Positions 1 through 9,476 are shown, counted from the first letter of the stretch. The stretch is 64,000 bases of DNA from Pseudomonas costantinii (GCF_001870435.1 NZ_MDDR01000003.1:1-64000), one strand, 5' to 3'. The notes: generated from the sequence alone by a model not told the origin. Made by a program: numbers and translations.

Positions 1-17
1 GGCGAGCGGGCACCCAG

Positions 18-1202
18 TCAGACCGCCGCGGGACGCAGTGAGTAGGTTTTCAATTGGTGGGCAAAATCGCGCAGGGACTGGATACCGCTGGCTTCGGCCT
101 CGTGCACCCATTCCTTGATCGCGGCCAACATATCGTGGCCATTGGAGCTGGTCTTGAGCCAGATCTGTTGCAGCGCCAGACGCTTCTCGTAGATCACTTT
201 CAGCGATTGGCTGTGTTCCAGCATGCTCTGGATACGCACATGGTGGCGGTCATCCAGCAAACTGGTTTCACGCGACAGCAGGCGCTTGGCACGGCGGAAC
301 TGGTGGCGTACCGAATGATCGACTTTCTCCAGCTCCTGCTTGACCAGCGGGCCGATGACCAACTTGCGGTACTGGGCCATGATCTGGAAGCGGTTGTTGA
401 GAATCGCCATGGCGGTGTCCATGTCCAGATGGCCCTTGCCCTCCACGCGGTGGGCAATAGGCGCGACGCGCTGCACCTTGGCCAGGCGCAGGAAGCTGAA
501 CACCTTGATCCACGCCCAACCCAGGTCGAACTCCCATTTTTTCACCGACAGCTTGGCCGAGTTGGGGTAGGTGTGGTGGTTATTGTGCAGCTCTTCGCCG
601 CCGACGATGATGCCCCACGGCACCAGGTTGGTCGCTGCGTCACGGCATTCGAAGTTGCGATAGCCCACGGCATGGCCCAGGCCGTTGATCACGCCGGCAG
701 CCCAGAAGGGAATCCACATCATCTGGATCGCCCAGATGGTGATGCCGATGGTGCCGAACAGCAGCAGGTCGATCACGCCCATGATCGCCACGCCCAGCAG
801 CGGGTAGGGCGTGTAGATTTTGCGTTCGATCCAGTCGTCCGGGCAGTTCTTGCCGTAGATACGCAGGGTCTCGGGGTTTTCCGCCTCGGCACGGTACAGC
901 TCGGCACCTTTGCGCAGCACGGTGGACAGACCTTTAATGACCGGGCTGTGCGGGTCGTCGACGGTTTCGCATTTGGCGTGGTGTTTGCGGTGGATGGCGG
1001 TCCACTCGCGGGTGTTCTGCGCCGTGGTCAGCCACAGCCAGAAGCGGAAGAAGTGTTTCAGGCCGGCGTTAAGCTCCAGGGAGCGGTGGGCTGAATAACG
1101 GTGCAGATAGACGGTGACCCCAACGATGGTCACGTGGGTCATCAACAGCGTGACTGCCACCAGTTGCCAGGCTGACAGGTCAAGAAAACCGTTGTACCAC
1201 AT
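18..1202 (-). CDS. desA: Delta-9 fatty acid desaturase (DesA-like)
   Basis: Membrane di-iron desaturase of 394 aa that introduces a cis double bond into saturated acyl chains. The histidine boxes are visible: HRYSAH near residue 35, HRKHH near residue 70, and HNNHH near residue 210. Hydrophobic segments lie near residues 8-30 and 135-185. The open frame extends 13 codons upstream, but I start at the ATG before WYNGFLDL because this gives the usual family length. It is divergent from the adjacent cyclic-di-GMP gene. In P. aeruginosa, from memory, desA sits beside the same neighbours (GGDEF-EAL gene, oscA, sbp). Activity on phospholipid rather than acyl-CoA is inferred from that synteny. Confidence 0.88.
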   Translation of the reverse strand: MWYNGFLDLSAWQLVAVTLLMTHVTIVGVTVYLHRYSAHRSLELNAGLKHFFRFWLWLTTAQNTREWTAIHRKHHAKCETVDDPHSPVIKGLSTVLRKGAELYRAEAENPETLRIYGKNCPDDWIERKIYTPYPLLGVAIMGVIDLLLFGTIGITIWAIQMMWIPFWAAGVINGLGHAVGYRNFECRDAATNLVPWGIIVGGEELHNNHHTYPNSAKLSVKKWEFDLGWAWIKVFSFLRLAKVQRVAPIAHRVEGKGHLDMDTAMAILNNRFQIMAQYRKLVIGPLVKQELEKVDHSVRHQFRRAKRLLSRETSLLDDRHHVRIQSMLEHSQSLKVIYEKRLALQQIWLKTSSNGHDMLAAIKEWVHEAEASGIQSLRDFAHQLKTYSLRPAAV

Positions 1203-1368
1203 AGGCTGTATGGCCCTCAGATAAAGAAAAAAACAGCTCACGCATTATCACTAAGCCCACAGATAAAACCAGCCACCCTTTCAGATAGGAGTGACTGGAT
1301 GTTTCTTATTCTATAATCCGCAGCCTTTGTAGGGCGATGCTGTTTTTTTGGTAAGGATTACTGACCAT

Positions 1369-3282
1369 ATGCTGTTTTCATACCGAGGTGCCCTACGTAC
1401 GGGGCTGGTATACCTGCTGGTTTCCATTGTGTGGCTCCAGCTCAGCAACCAACTATTGATCAACTTTCTCGATGAGCCGCAGGAGTTAGGGCACTGGCTG
1501 CAGATACGCGGCTATGTTTGGGTGGCCCTCAGCGCGCTGGCTATTTATCTGATGTGCGCCCGTTTTGCTCGTGCCCATCAACTGCAACAACCCTTGAAAG
1601 AAAACCGCGAGCGCCTGCAACAGGCTGCTGCCGTGTTTGATTGCACCCGCGAAGGGGTGCTGGTCACCGACGCCCAGGGGCTGATCGTGCACGTCAACCG
1701 GGCGTTTATGGAGATCACCGGCTATCGCCGCGAAGACGTCATCGGGGAGCGGCCAAGTCTGTTCAAATCAGGGCGCCATTCGTCGAATTTTTACCAGCAA
1801 ATGTTTCAGACCCTGGGAAGCACGGGTGAATGGAGCGGCGAAATCTGGAACCGACGCAAAAGCGGTGAAATTTATCCACAGTGGCAAACCATCCGCGTGA
1901 TCCACGATGATCAAGGCAACGTCAGCCATTACGTCGCGGTGTTTTCCGATATCAGCGCCATCAAGGATTCCGAGCACGAGCTGGCGCATCTCGCTCACCA
2001 CGACCCGCTGACCGACCTGCCCAACCGCCTGTTGTTCACCGACCGCGCCGAGCAGGCACTGGCCTCGGCGCAAGCGCACAAACGCGGCTGCGCTTTGCTG
2101 TTGCTGGACTTGGATCACTTCAAAATCATCAACGACAGCCTCGGTCATAACGTCGGCGACCAGTTGCTCAAGGTAGTCGGCGAGCGGCTCAAAGGCCTGT
2201 TCGGCTCCGGAGTGACCCTGGCACGCCTGGGTGGGGACGAATTCGCGGTGCTGGCGGAAAGTTGTCCACAAGTGGTGCAGGCGGCCGCACTGGCACAACG
2301 CATTCTTGATGCAATGAAGCAGCCGTTCATTTTTGACGGCCATCAACTGTTTATCAGCGTCAGCGTTGGTATCAGCCTGTTCCCCAGCGACGCCCTGAGC
2401 GCCGAGCAACTGCTGCGCAACGCGGATTCCGCGCTATTCAAGGCCAAGAGCGCCGGTCGTGAAGGCTATGCGTTGTACACCGAAGAGCTGACGGCTCACG
2501 CCCAGAACCGCGTGGAAATCGCCGGTGAACTGCGTCGTGCCCTCGATCAGCAAGAGCTGCGCGTCTATTACCAACCCGTGCATGACCTGCAAGGCAGCCG
2601 CCTGATTGGCGTCGAAGCGCTGGTGCGCTGGCAACACCCGGGGCGCGGTCTGGTGCCGCCTGGCGAATTTATCCCCATCGCTGAGCGCACCGGGCTGATT
2701 GCCGACATCGACGCCTGGGTCATGGATCAGGCCTGCCGCCAGATGTGCCAATGGCTGGCTGACGGTGTGCCACTGAGCTTTATTGCCGTTAATGTCTCCA
2801 GCCGTTTGTTTGCCCGGCGCGAGCTGTACGAGCAAGTCGCCCAAGTGCTGCACGCTACCGGCCTTGATCCGGCCTTCCTTGAACTGGAGGTCACCGAAAG
2901 CGCGGTGATGCACGACCCCGAAGTGGCCCTTGAGCAGATGCACCGCCTACGTGAGCTTGGCATACGCCTGGCCATCGACGACTTCGGCACCGGCTATTCC
3001 TCGCTGCTGCGCCTCAAGCGCTTGCCGGTACAGAAGCTCAAGATTGACCAGGGCTTTGTCGCCGGGTTGCCGTGGGATGAGGATGACGCGGCTATCGTGC
3101 GTGTAGTGATTGCTCTGGCCAAAAGCATGGGCATGCAGGTGCAAGCAGAAGGCATTGAGCAGATGGACCAGGCGCGGTTCCTGTTGGATCAGGAGTGCGA
3201 TATGGGGCAGGGGTATTGGTTTGGGCGGCCGATGCCGGCTCAGGAGATTGATTGGGCGAGGGCGCCCGCCATCCGAATTTGA
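1369..3282 (+). CDS. PAS-GGDEF-EAL cyclic-di-GMP signalling protein
   Basis: Inner-membrane protein of 637 aa. Two N-terminal membrane helices (about residues 10-35 and 45-65) precede a PAS domain (about 80-200), a GGDEF domain with an intact LGGDEF motif, and an EAL domain. The EAL domain keeps EAL, NVSSR, ELEVTES, DDFGTGYSS and KID, as expected for an active phosphodiesterase. The stretch before GGDEF reads GSGVTLARL, so the usual RxxD product-inhibition site is absent. I chose the ATG at 1369 with AAGGA 11 bases upstream; an in-frame TTG at 1348 lacks a good ribosome site. Its position between desA and oscA matches P. aeruginosa PA0285, which I recall as PipA. Net activity is probably phosphodiesterase, but that is inference. 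Confidence 0.9.
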   Translation: MLFSYRGALRTGLVYLLVSIVWLQLSNQLLINFLDEPQELGHWLQIRGYVWVALSALAIYLMCARFARAHQLQQPLKENRERLQQAAAVFDCTREGVLVTDAQGLIVHVNRAFMEITGYRREDVIGERPSLFKSGRHSSNFYQQMFQTLGSTGEWSGEIWNRRKSGEIYPQWQTIRVIHDDQGNVSHYVAVFSDISAIKDSEHELAHLAHHDPLTDLPNRLLFTDRAEQALASAQAHKRGCALLLLDLDHFKIINDSLGHNVGDQLLKVVGERLKGLFGSGVTLARLGGDEFAVLAESCPQVVQAAALAQRILDAMKQPFIFDGHQLFISVSVGISLFPSDALSAEQLLRNADSALFKAKSAGREGYALYTEELTAHAQNRVEIAGELRRALDQQELRVYYQPVHDLQGSRLIGVEALVRWQHPGRGLVPPGEFIPIAERTGLIADIDAWVMDQACRQMCQWLADGVPLSFIAVNVSSRLFARRELYEQVAQVLHATGLDPAFLELEVTESAVMHDPEVALEQMHRLRELGIRLAIDDFGTGYSSLLRLKRLPVQKLKIDQGFVAGLPWDEDDAAIVRVVIALAKSMGMQVQAEGIEQMDQARFLLDQECDMGQGYWFGRPMPAQEIDWARAPAIRI

Positions 3283-3296
3283 AATGCGCTCAAAAT

Positions 3297-3385
3297 GTGG
3301 GAGCGGGCTTGCCCGCGATGAGGGACTTTCAGTCGAAATATACAGTGCCTGACACACCGCCATCGCGGGCAAGCCCAGCTCCCAC
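3297..3385. repeat. REPIN-like pair of inverted REP elements
   Basis: Two inverted REP copies with the core GTGGGAGCGGGCTTGCCCGCGAT lie head-to-head right after the EAL-gene stop codon, separated by about 40 bases. This is the doublet form (REPIN) common in P. fluorescens genomes. The copies sit at 3297-3320 and 3361-3385. Confidence 0.8.
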
Positions 3386-3477
3386 AGGGTTCAGCAGTGA
3401 CCATGTATCAGTATTTTCACGCTGAAACCCCTCGCAACCCCACGTCCTGCCAGAAAATTCTTTCTGGTTATATAAAC

Positions 3478-3502
3478 ATTCTTAAATAGTATTTTTAAGA
3501 AT
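3478..3502 (+). promoter_or_regulatory. Inverted repeat upstream of oscA-sbp, candidate CysB site
   Basis: Perfect 9-bp arms ATTCTTAAA and TTTAAGAAT flank a 7-base AT-rich spacer, about 80 bases before oscA. The setting is AT-rich and promoter-like. CysB is the known activator of sbp/cysTWA in enterobacteria and pseudomonads; assigning this repeat to CysB is inference. Confidence 0.45.
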
Positions 3503-3582
3503 ATCCCCGCTTATCTACTATCGCCCTCACGCCACAAGCAGTGCCGCCACTGCGAGGCACTATTCATTTCAGGAGCGAGACC

Positions 3583-3765
3583 ATGAGCGCATCTCTACGT
3601 AGCGTCGACGGCCAGGACGAAGCAGCTATTTTGCGTGAGATCCAGAGCGCCTTGCGCGATCTGCGGTTTGGCGCGGTGGAAATCACTGTGCACAACGCCC
3701 AAGTGGTTCAGATCGAACGCAAAGAAAAATTCCGTTTGCAGAACCCAGGTAACAAACCGGCTTAA
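3583..3765 (+). CDS. oscA: OscA, small YezD-like (DUF2292) sulfur-starvation protein
   Basis: A 60-aa cytoplasmic protein with the DUF2292 pattern (ILREIQSALRDLRFGAVEITVHN). AGGAG at 3571 lies 7 bases before the ATG, so I reject the in-frame GTG start at 3541. It is the first gene ahead of sbp. In Pseudomonas corrugata the equivalent gene, oscA, is cotranscribed with sbp and needed for organosulfur use under chromate stress (recalled literature). Molecular function is unknown. Confidence 0.85.
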   Translation: MSASLRSVDGQDEAAILREIQSALRDLRFGAVEITVHNAQVVQIERKEKFRLQNPGNKPA

Positions 3766-3844
3766 GCACCACCGGCGATTCGCATGCTAGCTAGACCCGC
3801 AACTATAAGAAAAAGCCAACACCCAAGAATTTCAGGAGCCTTCT

Positions 3845-4855
3845 ATGTCGTCGATTCGCCGTTACGCCCTGGCTGCACTGGCCAGTGCCGTGTTTGCCGG
3901 TTCCGCCGTTGCCAAGGACTACGAGTTGCTCAACGTCTCGTACGACCCTACCCGTGAGCTGTACCAGGACTACAACGCTGAGTTCACCAACTTCTGGAAA
4001 CAGTCGCACCCAGGTGACAACGTCAAGATCCAGCAATCCCACGGTGGTTCGGGCAAACAAGGCCGGGCGGTGATCGACGGCCTGCGCGCCGACGTAGTGA
4101 CCCTGGCCCTGGCCGGCGACATCGACGAAATCGCCAAGTTGGGTAAGACCTTGCCGGAAAACTGGCAAACCCGTCTGCCGGACGCCAGCACCCCGTACAC
4201 CTCGACCATCGTGTTCCTGGTGCGCAAGGGCAACCCTAAAGGCATCAAGGATTGGGGCGATCTGATCAAGAAAGACGTCTCGGTGATTACCCCGAACCCG
4301 AAAACCTCCGGCGGTGCACGCTGGAACTTCCTCGCCGCCTGGGCCTACGGCCTGAAAGCCGGTGGCAGCGAAGCCAAGGCCCAGGAATACGTGAAAGAGC
4401 TGTTCAAACACGTGCCTGTGCTGGACACCGGTGCTCGCGGCTCGACCATCACCTTCGTCAACAACGGTCAAGGTGACGTGTTGCTGGCTTGGGAAAACGA
4501 AGCCTTTCTGGCCCTGAAAGAAGATGGCGGCGCTGACAAGTTCGACATCGTCGTGCCTTCCCTGTCGATCCTGGCCGAGCCGCCGGTGGCCGTGGTCGAC
4601 AAGAACGCCGAGAAAAAGGGCAACACCGAGATCGCGACTGAATACCTGAAACACCTGTACAGCCCGGCTGGCCAGGAGATTGCGGCGAAGAACTTCTACC
4701 GCCCACGCGATGCAAAAGTTGCCGCCAAATACGCTCAGCAGTTCCCGAAACTGGACCTGGTGACTATCGACAAAGACTTCGGCGGCTGGAAAACTGCCCA
4801 ACCGAAATTCTTCAATGACGGTGGCGTGTTCGACCAGATCTACACGGCGCAGTAA
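3845..4855 (+). CDS. sbp: Sulfate-binding periplasmic protein Sbp
   Basis: A 336-aa periplasmic solute-binding protein that delivers sulfate or thiosulfate to CysTWA. A signal peptide ends near AVA-KDYELL (about residue 23). Family landmarks visible are [26 protein letters not shown] and [16 protein letters not shown]. It is preceded by oscA and followed, after a hairpin, by the permease genes. Full family length. Confidence 0.97.
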   Translation: MSSIRRYALAALASAVFAGSAVAKDYELLNVSYDPTRELYQDYNAEFTNFWKQSHPGDNVKIQQSHGGSGKQGRAVIDGLRADVVTLALAGDIDEIAKLGKTLPENWQTRLPDASTPYTSTIVFLVRKGNPKGIKDWGDLIKKDVSVITPNPKTSGGARWNFLAAWAYGLKAGGSEAKAQEYVKELFKHVPVLDTGARGSTITFVNNGQGDVLLAWENEAFLALKEDGGADKFDIVVPSLSILAEPPVAVVDKNAEKKGNTEIATEYLKHLYSPAGQEIAAKNFYRPRDAKVAAKYAQQFPKLDLVTIDKDFGGWKTAQPKFFNDGGVFDQIYTAQ

Positions 4856-4878
4856 GCCGTGAACTAAGCAGCCCACAG

Positions 4879-4900
4879 AGCCCGCATTCACCTGCGGGCT
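4879..4900 (+). terminator. Hairpin between sbp and cysT, partial terminator
   Basis: Stem AGCCCGCA / TGCGGGCT with a 6-base loop just after the sbp stop codon, followed by a weak TTTG. It may lower expression of the permease genes relative to the binding protein, or stabilise the sbp 3' end. Confidence 0.5.
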
Positions 4901-4932
4901 TTGCGTGTCCGTTCCGCTAACCAAGGACTCTT

Positions 4933-5751
4933 ATGTCGCGTCGTATTTCCCCCGTCATACCCGGCTTCGGGCTGACGCTGGGCTACACCGTGGTGTACCT
5001 CAGCCTGATCGTACTCATCCCCCTCGCGGCGATGTTTGTACATGCCGCTCAACTCACCTGGGAACAGTTCTGGGCCATCATTTCCGCCCCGCGCGTGCTG
5101 GCGGCGTTGAAACTGAGCTTCGGCACGGCGTTGTACGCCGCGATCATCAACGGTGTGATCGGCACGCTGCTGGCCTGGGTGCTGGTGCGCTATACCTTCC
5201 CCGGCCGCAAGATCATCGATGCGATGATCGACTTGCCGTTCGCGCTGCCCACCGCCGTCGCCGGTATCGCGCTGACCGCGTTGTACACACCCAACGGTCT
5301 GGTCGGCCAGTTTGCTGCGGACTTGGGCTTCAAGATCGCCTACACCCCGTTGGGCATCACCCTGGCACTGACCTTCGTCACGCTGCCATTCGTGGTGCGC
5401 ACGGTGCAGCCGGTACTGGCCGATATCCCCCGGGAAATCGAAGAAGCCGCTGCCTGCCTGGGCGCCAAGCCGTTGCAGGTATTCCGCTACATCCTCGTCC
5501 CCGCGTTGCTACCCGCCTGGCTGACCGGCTTTGCGCTGGCCTTCGCCCGCGGTGTCGGCGAGTATGGTTCGGTGATTTTCATCGCCGGCAACATGCCGAT
5601 GAAAACCGAGATCCTGCCGCTGCTGATCATGGTCAAACTCGACCAGTACGACTACCGCGGCGCCACCTCTATCGGCGTGCTGATGCTGGTGGTTTCCTTT
5701 GTCCTGCTGCTGCTGATCAACTTGTTGCAGCGGCGCATCGAACGTCCATAA
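4933..5751 (+). CDS. cysT: Sulfate/thiosulfate ABC permease CysT
   Basis: A 272-aa inner-membrane permease with about six helices. The ABC contact loop [21 protein letters not shown] (EAA motif) lies near residues 175-195. It begins 77 bases after sbp and is followed by cysW with overlapping translation signals. It forms the membrane channel with CysW, energised by CysA. Confidence 0.96.
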   Translation: MSRRISPVIPGFGLTLGYTVVYLSLIVLIPLAAMFVHAAQLTWEQFWAIISAPRVLAALKLSFGTALYAAIINGVIGTLLAWVLVRYTFPGRKIIDAMIDLPFALPTAVAGIALTALYTPNGLVGQFAADLGFKIAYTPLGITLALTFVTLPFVVRTVQPVLADIPREIEEAAACLGAKPLQVFRYILVPALLPAWLTGFALAFARGVGEYGSVIFIAGNMPMKTEILPLLIMVKLDQYDYRGATSIGVLMLVVSFVLLLLINLLQRRIERP

Positions 5752-5764
5752 GGAGGCGCGGAAC

Positions 5765-6637
5765 ATGTCCCAATCGTCTATTTCCGCCGCGTCCTCGGCC
5801 AACGCTGCCCGTCGTGGCAGCGCGGTGTCCCGACGCATCCTGATCAGCCTTGGCTGGCTGGTGTTCGCGCTGTTCCTGCTACTGCCGCTGCTGATCGTGG
5901 TGACCCAGGGCTTGAAGAATGGCCTCGGCGCGTTCTTCACGGCGATCCTCGAACCCGACGCGCTGTCGGCGCTGAAACTCACGGTGATCGCCGTGGCGAT
6001 TTCAGTGCCGCTCAACGTGGTGTTCGGGGTCAGCGCCGCCTGGTGCGTGAGCAAGTACTCGTTCCGTGGCAAGAGCATCCTGGTGACGCTGATCGACCTG
6101 CCGTTCTCGGTATCGCCAGTGATCGCAGGTTTGGTCTATGTGCTGATGTTCGGCGCCCAGGGTTTCTTCGGCCCATGGCTGCAAGCGCATGACATCCAGA
6201 TCGTGTTCGCCTTGCCCGGCATCGTGCTGGCGACCATCTTCGTCACCGTGCCCTTCGTAGCCCGTGAGCTGATCCCGCTGATGCAGGAACAGGGCACCCA
6301 GGAAGAAGAGGCAGCGCGCCTGCTGGGCGCCAATGGCTGGCAGATGTTCTGGCATGTGACCGTGCCGAACATCAAATGGGGCCTGATCTACGGCGTGGTG
6401 TTGTGTACTGCACGGGCGATGGGTGAGTTCGGCGCGGTGTCGGTGGTGTCCGGCCACATTCGCGGCGTGACCAATACCCTGCCGCTGCACGTCGAGATTC
6501 TCTACAACGAATACAACCACGTTGCCGCGTTTGCGGTGGCGAGTCTGTTGCTGATCCTGGCGCTCTTCATCCTGCTGCTCAAGCAGTGGAGCGAGAACCG
6601 TATAAATCGCCTGCGCGCCGGTGCGGCTGAGGAATAA
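5765..6637 (+). CDS. cysW: Sulfate/thiosulfate ABC permease CysW
   Basis: A 290-aa permease partner of CysT. It has about six membrane helices and the EAA-loop [19 protein letters not shown] near residues 178-198. The ribosome site AAGGAGG overlaps the cysT stop codon, indicating coupled translation; cysA starts 3 bases downstream. The N-terminus carries about 30 Ser/Ala-rich residues before the first helix. Confidence 0.96.
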   Translation: MSQSSISAASSANAARRGSAVSRRILISLGWLVFALFLLLPLLIVVTQGLKNGLGAFFTAILEPDALSALKLTVIAVAISVPLNVVFGVSAAWCVSKYSFRGKSILVTLIDLPFSVSPVIAGLVYVLMFGAQGFFGPWLQAHDIQIVFALPGIVLATIFVTVPFVARELIPLMQEQGTQEEEAARLLGANGWQMFWHVTVPNIKWGLIYGVVLCTARAMGEFGAVSVVSGHIRGVTNTLPLHVEILYNEYNHVAAFAVASLLLILALFILLLKQWSENRINRLRAGAAEE

Positions 6638-6640
6638 GTC

Positions 6641-7621
6641 ATGTCGATCGAAGTCCGTAATGTCAGCAAGAATTTCAACGCCTTCAAGGCCCTGAACAGC
6701 ATCAATCTGGATATCCAGAGTGGCGAGCTGGTGGCGTTGCTCGGCCCGTCCGGCTGCGGCAAGACCACCTTGCTGCGCATCATCGCCGGCCTGGAAACCC
6801 CGGATGCCGGCAGCATCGTGTTCCACGGTGAAGACGTGTCCGGCCACGACGTGCGTGATCGCAACGTCGGTTTTGTGTTCCAGCACTACGCGCTGTTCCG
6901 CCACATGACCGTGTTCGACAACGTCGCCTTCGGCCTGCGCATGAAGCCGAAAAACCAGCGCCCGACTGAAAGCCAGATCGCGAGCAAGGTTCACGAACTG
7001 CTGAACATGGTGCAATTGGATTGGCTGTCCGATCGCTACCCGGAGCAACTCTCCGGTGGCCAGCGCCAGCGTATCGCGCTGGCCCGTGCACTGGCGGTAG
7101 AACCAAAAGTGTTGCTGCTGGACGAACCGTTCGGCGCCCTCGACGCCAAGGTGCGTAAAGAGCTGCGCCGCTGGCTGGCGCGCCTGCACGAAGACATCAA
7201 CCTGACCTCGGTGTTCGTGACTCACGACCAGGAAGAGGCCATGGAAGTCGCCGACCGTATCGTGGTGATGAACAAGGGTGTGATCGAGCAGATCGGCTCA
7301 CCGGGTGAAGTCTACGAAAACCCGGCCAGCGACTTTGTTTACCACTTCCTCGGTGATTCGAACCGTCTGCACCTGGGTGAAGACAACCACGTGTTGTTCC
7401 GTCCGCATGAAGTGTCGCTGTCGCGCCATGAACTGGAAGATCACCATGCGGCTGAGGTGCGGGATATCCGCCCACTCGGTGCAACGACTCGGGTGACCTT
7501 GAAGGTCGAAGGCCAAAGCGAGCTGATCGAAGCCGAAGTGGTGAAAGACCACGACAGCCTGACCGGCCTGGCCCGTGGCGAGACCCTGTTCTTCAAACCC
7601 AAGGTGTGGCAAAAAGCCTGA
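6641..7621 (+). CDS. cysA: Sulfate/thiosulfate ABC ATPase CysA
   Basis: A 326-aa ATPase that powers sulfate import. Walker A GPSGCGKT is near residue 35, the signature LSGGQRQR near residue 133, Walker B LLLDEPF near 155, and the H-loop THD near 190. The C-terminal roughly 90 residues form the TOBE-type regulatory domain. Last gene of the sulfate operon; the stop is followed within 7 bases by a four-hairpin repeat. Confidence 0.97.
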   Translation: MSIEVRNVSKNFNAFKALNSINLDIQSGELVALLGPSGCGKTTLLRIIAGLETPDAGSIVFHGEDVSGHDVRDRNVGFVFQHYALFRHMTVFDNVAFGLRMKPKNQRPTESQIASKVHELLNMVQLDWLSDRYPEQLSGGQRQRIALARALAVEPKVLLLDEPFGALDAKVRKELRRWLARLHEDINLTSVFVTHDQEEAMEVADRIVVMNKGVIEQIGSPGEVYENPASDFVYHFLGDSNRLHLGEDNHVLFRPHEVSLSRHELEDHHAAEVRDIRPLGATTRVTLKVEGQSELIEAEVVKDHDSLTGLARGETLFFKPKVWQKA

Positions 7622-7627
7622 CATAAA

Positions 7628-7734
7628 GATCGTTCCCACGCTCCGCGTGGGAACGCCTCTTGTGACGCTCTGCGTCACGCTTTGGGACGCGGAGCGTCCT
7701 GGGCTGCATGCCCACGCAGAGCGTGGGAACGATC
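7628..7734. repeat. Four-hairpin GATC-ended repeat, copy 1
   Basis: The element starts GATCGTTCCCACGC and ends with the inverse GCGTGGGAACGATC. Inside are smaller hairpins with the same CGC-TCTG-CGTC logic (GTGACGCTCTGCGTCAC; GGACGCGGAGCGTCC). It lies between cysA and the convergent DUF962 gene, and the last 20 codons of the latter run through it. Confidence 0.85.
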
Positions 7735-8241
7735 AACCCGGCGAGCCGCCGGCCCGGACCGCGCCTCAATTTGCTGTTTCAAATCCCCCCGCAACCCCAC
7801 CAGAAACGCCAACTCAGCCACCACAAACAGCGGCCCGACGATAAGCCCCGACACGTCATCCACAAACGCCGGCTTTTTACCTTCGTAGTAGTGCCCGACA
7901 AACTGAATCACCCAGCCCACCACAAACATCCCGATGCCGCTGCTGAGCCACACCATTGTGCTTTGCGCCGCCAGCACATGCCCCGCCCATACCGACAAGC
8001 CCATCAGCACCGTCATCAGCACGCCCAGCGCCAGTTCCAGGCGCAGGTAAAACCACGCCGAAAACAGCGCCAAAATCACTGCCGGCGAGAGCCAGAGCCC
8101 GCCCACCGCCCATTCGGGGCGTGATAGCAGCACCGCCACGGCCACCACAATCAGCGGGATGCCGATAAAGTGGCTGGCAATATTGCGCGGGTCGCGGTGG
8201 TAGGCGGCGTATTGACTGAGGTGGTCGACGAGGCTTTTCAT
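7675..8241 (-). CDS. DUF962 / Mpo1-like membrane protein with repeat-encoded tail
   Basis: A 188-aa membrane protein. The DUF962 start is clear (SLVDHLSQYAAYHRDPRNIA, then HFIGIPL), followed by about four membrane helices and the motif WVIQFVGHYYEGKKPAF. Yeast Mpo1, in the same family, is an Fe(II) dioxygenase acting on 2-hydroxy fatty acids; H39 and the GHYYEG histidine match its conserved positions, but function here is inferred. I start at the ATG before KSLVDH, with AGGAGG upstream, not the earlier in-frame ATG at 8271. The last 18 residues, DRSHALRGHAAQDAPRPK plus Ala, and the stop codon come from the adjacent repeat, so the natural C-terminus has been replaced or extended. Confidence 0.8.
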   Translation of the reverse strand: MKSLVDHLSQYAAYHRDPRNIASHFIGIPLIVVAVAVLLSRPEWAVGGLWLSPAVILALFSAWFYLRLELALGVLMTVLMGLSVWAGHVLAAQSTMVWLSSGIGMFVVGWVIQFVGHYYEGKKPAFVDDVSGLIVGPLFVVAELAFLVGLRGDLKQQIEARSGPAARRVDRSHALRGHAAQDAPRPKA

Positions 8242-8324
8242 TGTTGTTCCTCCTGTAGGATGTTTGATCATGCCCTGTCAGCCTGCGACTGACTGTCAGC
8301 TGGGCGACAATCTTCGGAGTTCTC

Positions 8325-9011
8325 ATGGACGCAGAGAAATGGCACCCACAGCTGGCCACCGGTCATTGGTTCAGCCACCTGCCTGTAGCGTTTCAGAATA
8401 GCTTGCTGGCCCAGGCCCGGCTGCGGCAGCTGACGGCGGGGCAATACCTGTTCAAACGCGGCGACCCGCCCTGTGGCTTGTATGCGGTGCTCGACGGCAG
8501 CCTGCGCATCAGCGCGGTGAATGAGCACGGCAAGGAAGCGATATTGAGCCTGGTGGAGTTGCCTTACTGGTTCGGCGAAATTTGCCTGTTCGACGGCTTA
8601 CCGCGTACCCATGACGCCTGCGCCGTGGGGTCGTGCACGCTGTTGCAGGTGCCGCAGCAGGCACTGCTGAGCATTCTCGATGAAACCCCGCAGTATTGGC
8701 GCGACCTGGCGTTGCTGATGAGCCAGAAACTGCGCCTGAGCTTTATCAACATCGAGCAACTGAGCCTGATGCCTGCGTCGGTTCGATTGGCCCATCGGTT
8801 ATTGATGATCGTTGAAGGCTATGGCGACATCGAACACTCGCGCCGCGTGCTGCAACTGCCCCAGGAAGACCTGGCGGCGATGTTGAGCCTGTCGCGCCAG
8901 ACTGCCAATGCGTTGCTCAAGGACCTGCAAGCTCAAGGCGTCGTGCGTTTGGGCTATGGCGAGATTGAGATTCTCGACATACAGCGGCTGCGTGAGGCGG
9001 CGCACACCTGA
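8325..9011 (+). CDS. Crp/Fnr-family transcriptional regulator
   Basis: A 228-aa regulator. The N-terminal cyclic-nucleotide-type beta-barrel (about residues 15-130) includes LFKRGDPPCGLYAVLDGSLR. A C-terminal winged HTH (about 150-225) has EDLAAMLSLSRQTANALLKDL as recognition region. It lacks the N-terminal cysteine cluster of Fnr. It is divergent from the DUF962 gene, with 83 bases between start codons. Ligand and targets unknown. Confidence 0.85.
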   Translation: MDAEKWHPQLATGHWFSHLPVAFQNSLLAQARLRQLTAGQYLFKRGDPPCGLYAVLDGSLRISAVNEHGKEAILSLVELPYWFGEICLFDGLPRTHDACAVGSCTLLQVPQQALLSILDETPQYWRDLALLMSQKLRLSFINIEQLSLMPASVRLAHRLLMIVEGYGDIEHSRRVLQLPQEDLAAMLSLSRQTANALLKDLQAQGVVRLGYGEIEILDIQRLREAAHT

Positions 9012-9049
9012 GAGTGTTAGCCTGCATGCCTGATTAATCGAGGTGTGTT

Positions 9050-9415
9050 ATGCGCGTGCTGTTAGTGGAACATGAATCCGACGAGGCGCTGCGGATGGCC
9101 CAAGGCTTGAACGAGGCCAGCTACACCGTGGAAGTCGCGGCCAATGGCATGGCGGCGTTGCGCTTTGTTGAAAGCACCGAGTACGACCTGGTGATCCTGG
9201 ATGTGATGCTGCCCGGGTTGAATGCCTGGAAGTTGCAGCAGGCGATTCGGTTGAAGGGTGAAACGCCGGTGTTGTTCTTGACCACGCCGGGCGGGATTGA
9301 GGACCGCTTGCGCGGGTTGGAGCTGCATGAGGATGATTATTTGCTCAAGCCGTTTGAGGCCAAGGCATTAGTGGCACGGGTTAAGAAATTATTGCGGCGC
9401 GATCGTGCGCGCTGA
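9050..9415 (+). CDS. Receiver-only response regulator with altered acidic pocket
   Basis: A 121-aa protein consisting of a single OmpR-type receiver domain and a few basic residues. The phosphoacceptor D51 (VILDVMLPG), T78 and K100 (LLKPF) are present. The usual paired acidic residues after beta-1 read E7-H8 instead of E/D-D, which should weaken Mg2+ binding. The sequence resembles CopR/CzcR receivers (NAWKLQQAIR) but ends at the linker RVKKLLRRDRAR, before any DNA-binding domain. No histidine kinase is adjacent. It may be a truncated relic or a stand-alone phosphate sink. Confidence 0.75.
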   Translation: MRVLLVEHESDEALRMAQGLNEASYTVEVAANGMAALRFVESTEYDLVILDVMLPGLNAWKLQQAIRLKGETPVLFLTTPGGIEDRLRGLELHEDDYLLKPFEAKALVARVKKLLRRDRAR

Positions 9416-9426
9416 TTGATTTGGCG

Positions 9427-9476
9427 CCATCGCAGGCAAGCCAGCTCCCACATTTGAGCCGGGCTTGCCCGCGATA
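9427..9476. repeat. REP doublet, partial
   Basis: A full inverted REP (ATCGCAGGCAAGCCAGCTCCCAC) followed by a shortened forward copy (GGGCTTGCCCGCGAT), between the receiver gene and the convergent AraC gene. It may act as a bidirectional 3' end structure. Confidence 0.75.

Noticed and set aside
54-1094. Open frame antisense to desA
   Set aside because: Low-complexity His/Val/Gln-rich translation with no recognisable motif; desA histidine boxes are on the other strand.
1348-1368. TTG start for the GGDEF-EAL gene
   Set aside because: No ribosome site precedes it; AAGGA sits before the ATG at 1369.
4905-5843. Out-of-frame open frame across cysT
   Set aside because: Arg/His-rich translation with no membrane helices, whereas the other frame gives a perfect CysT.
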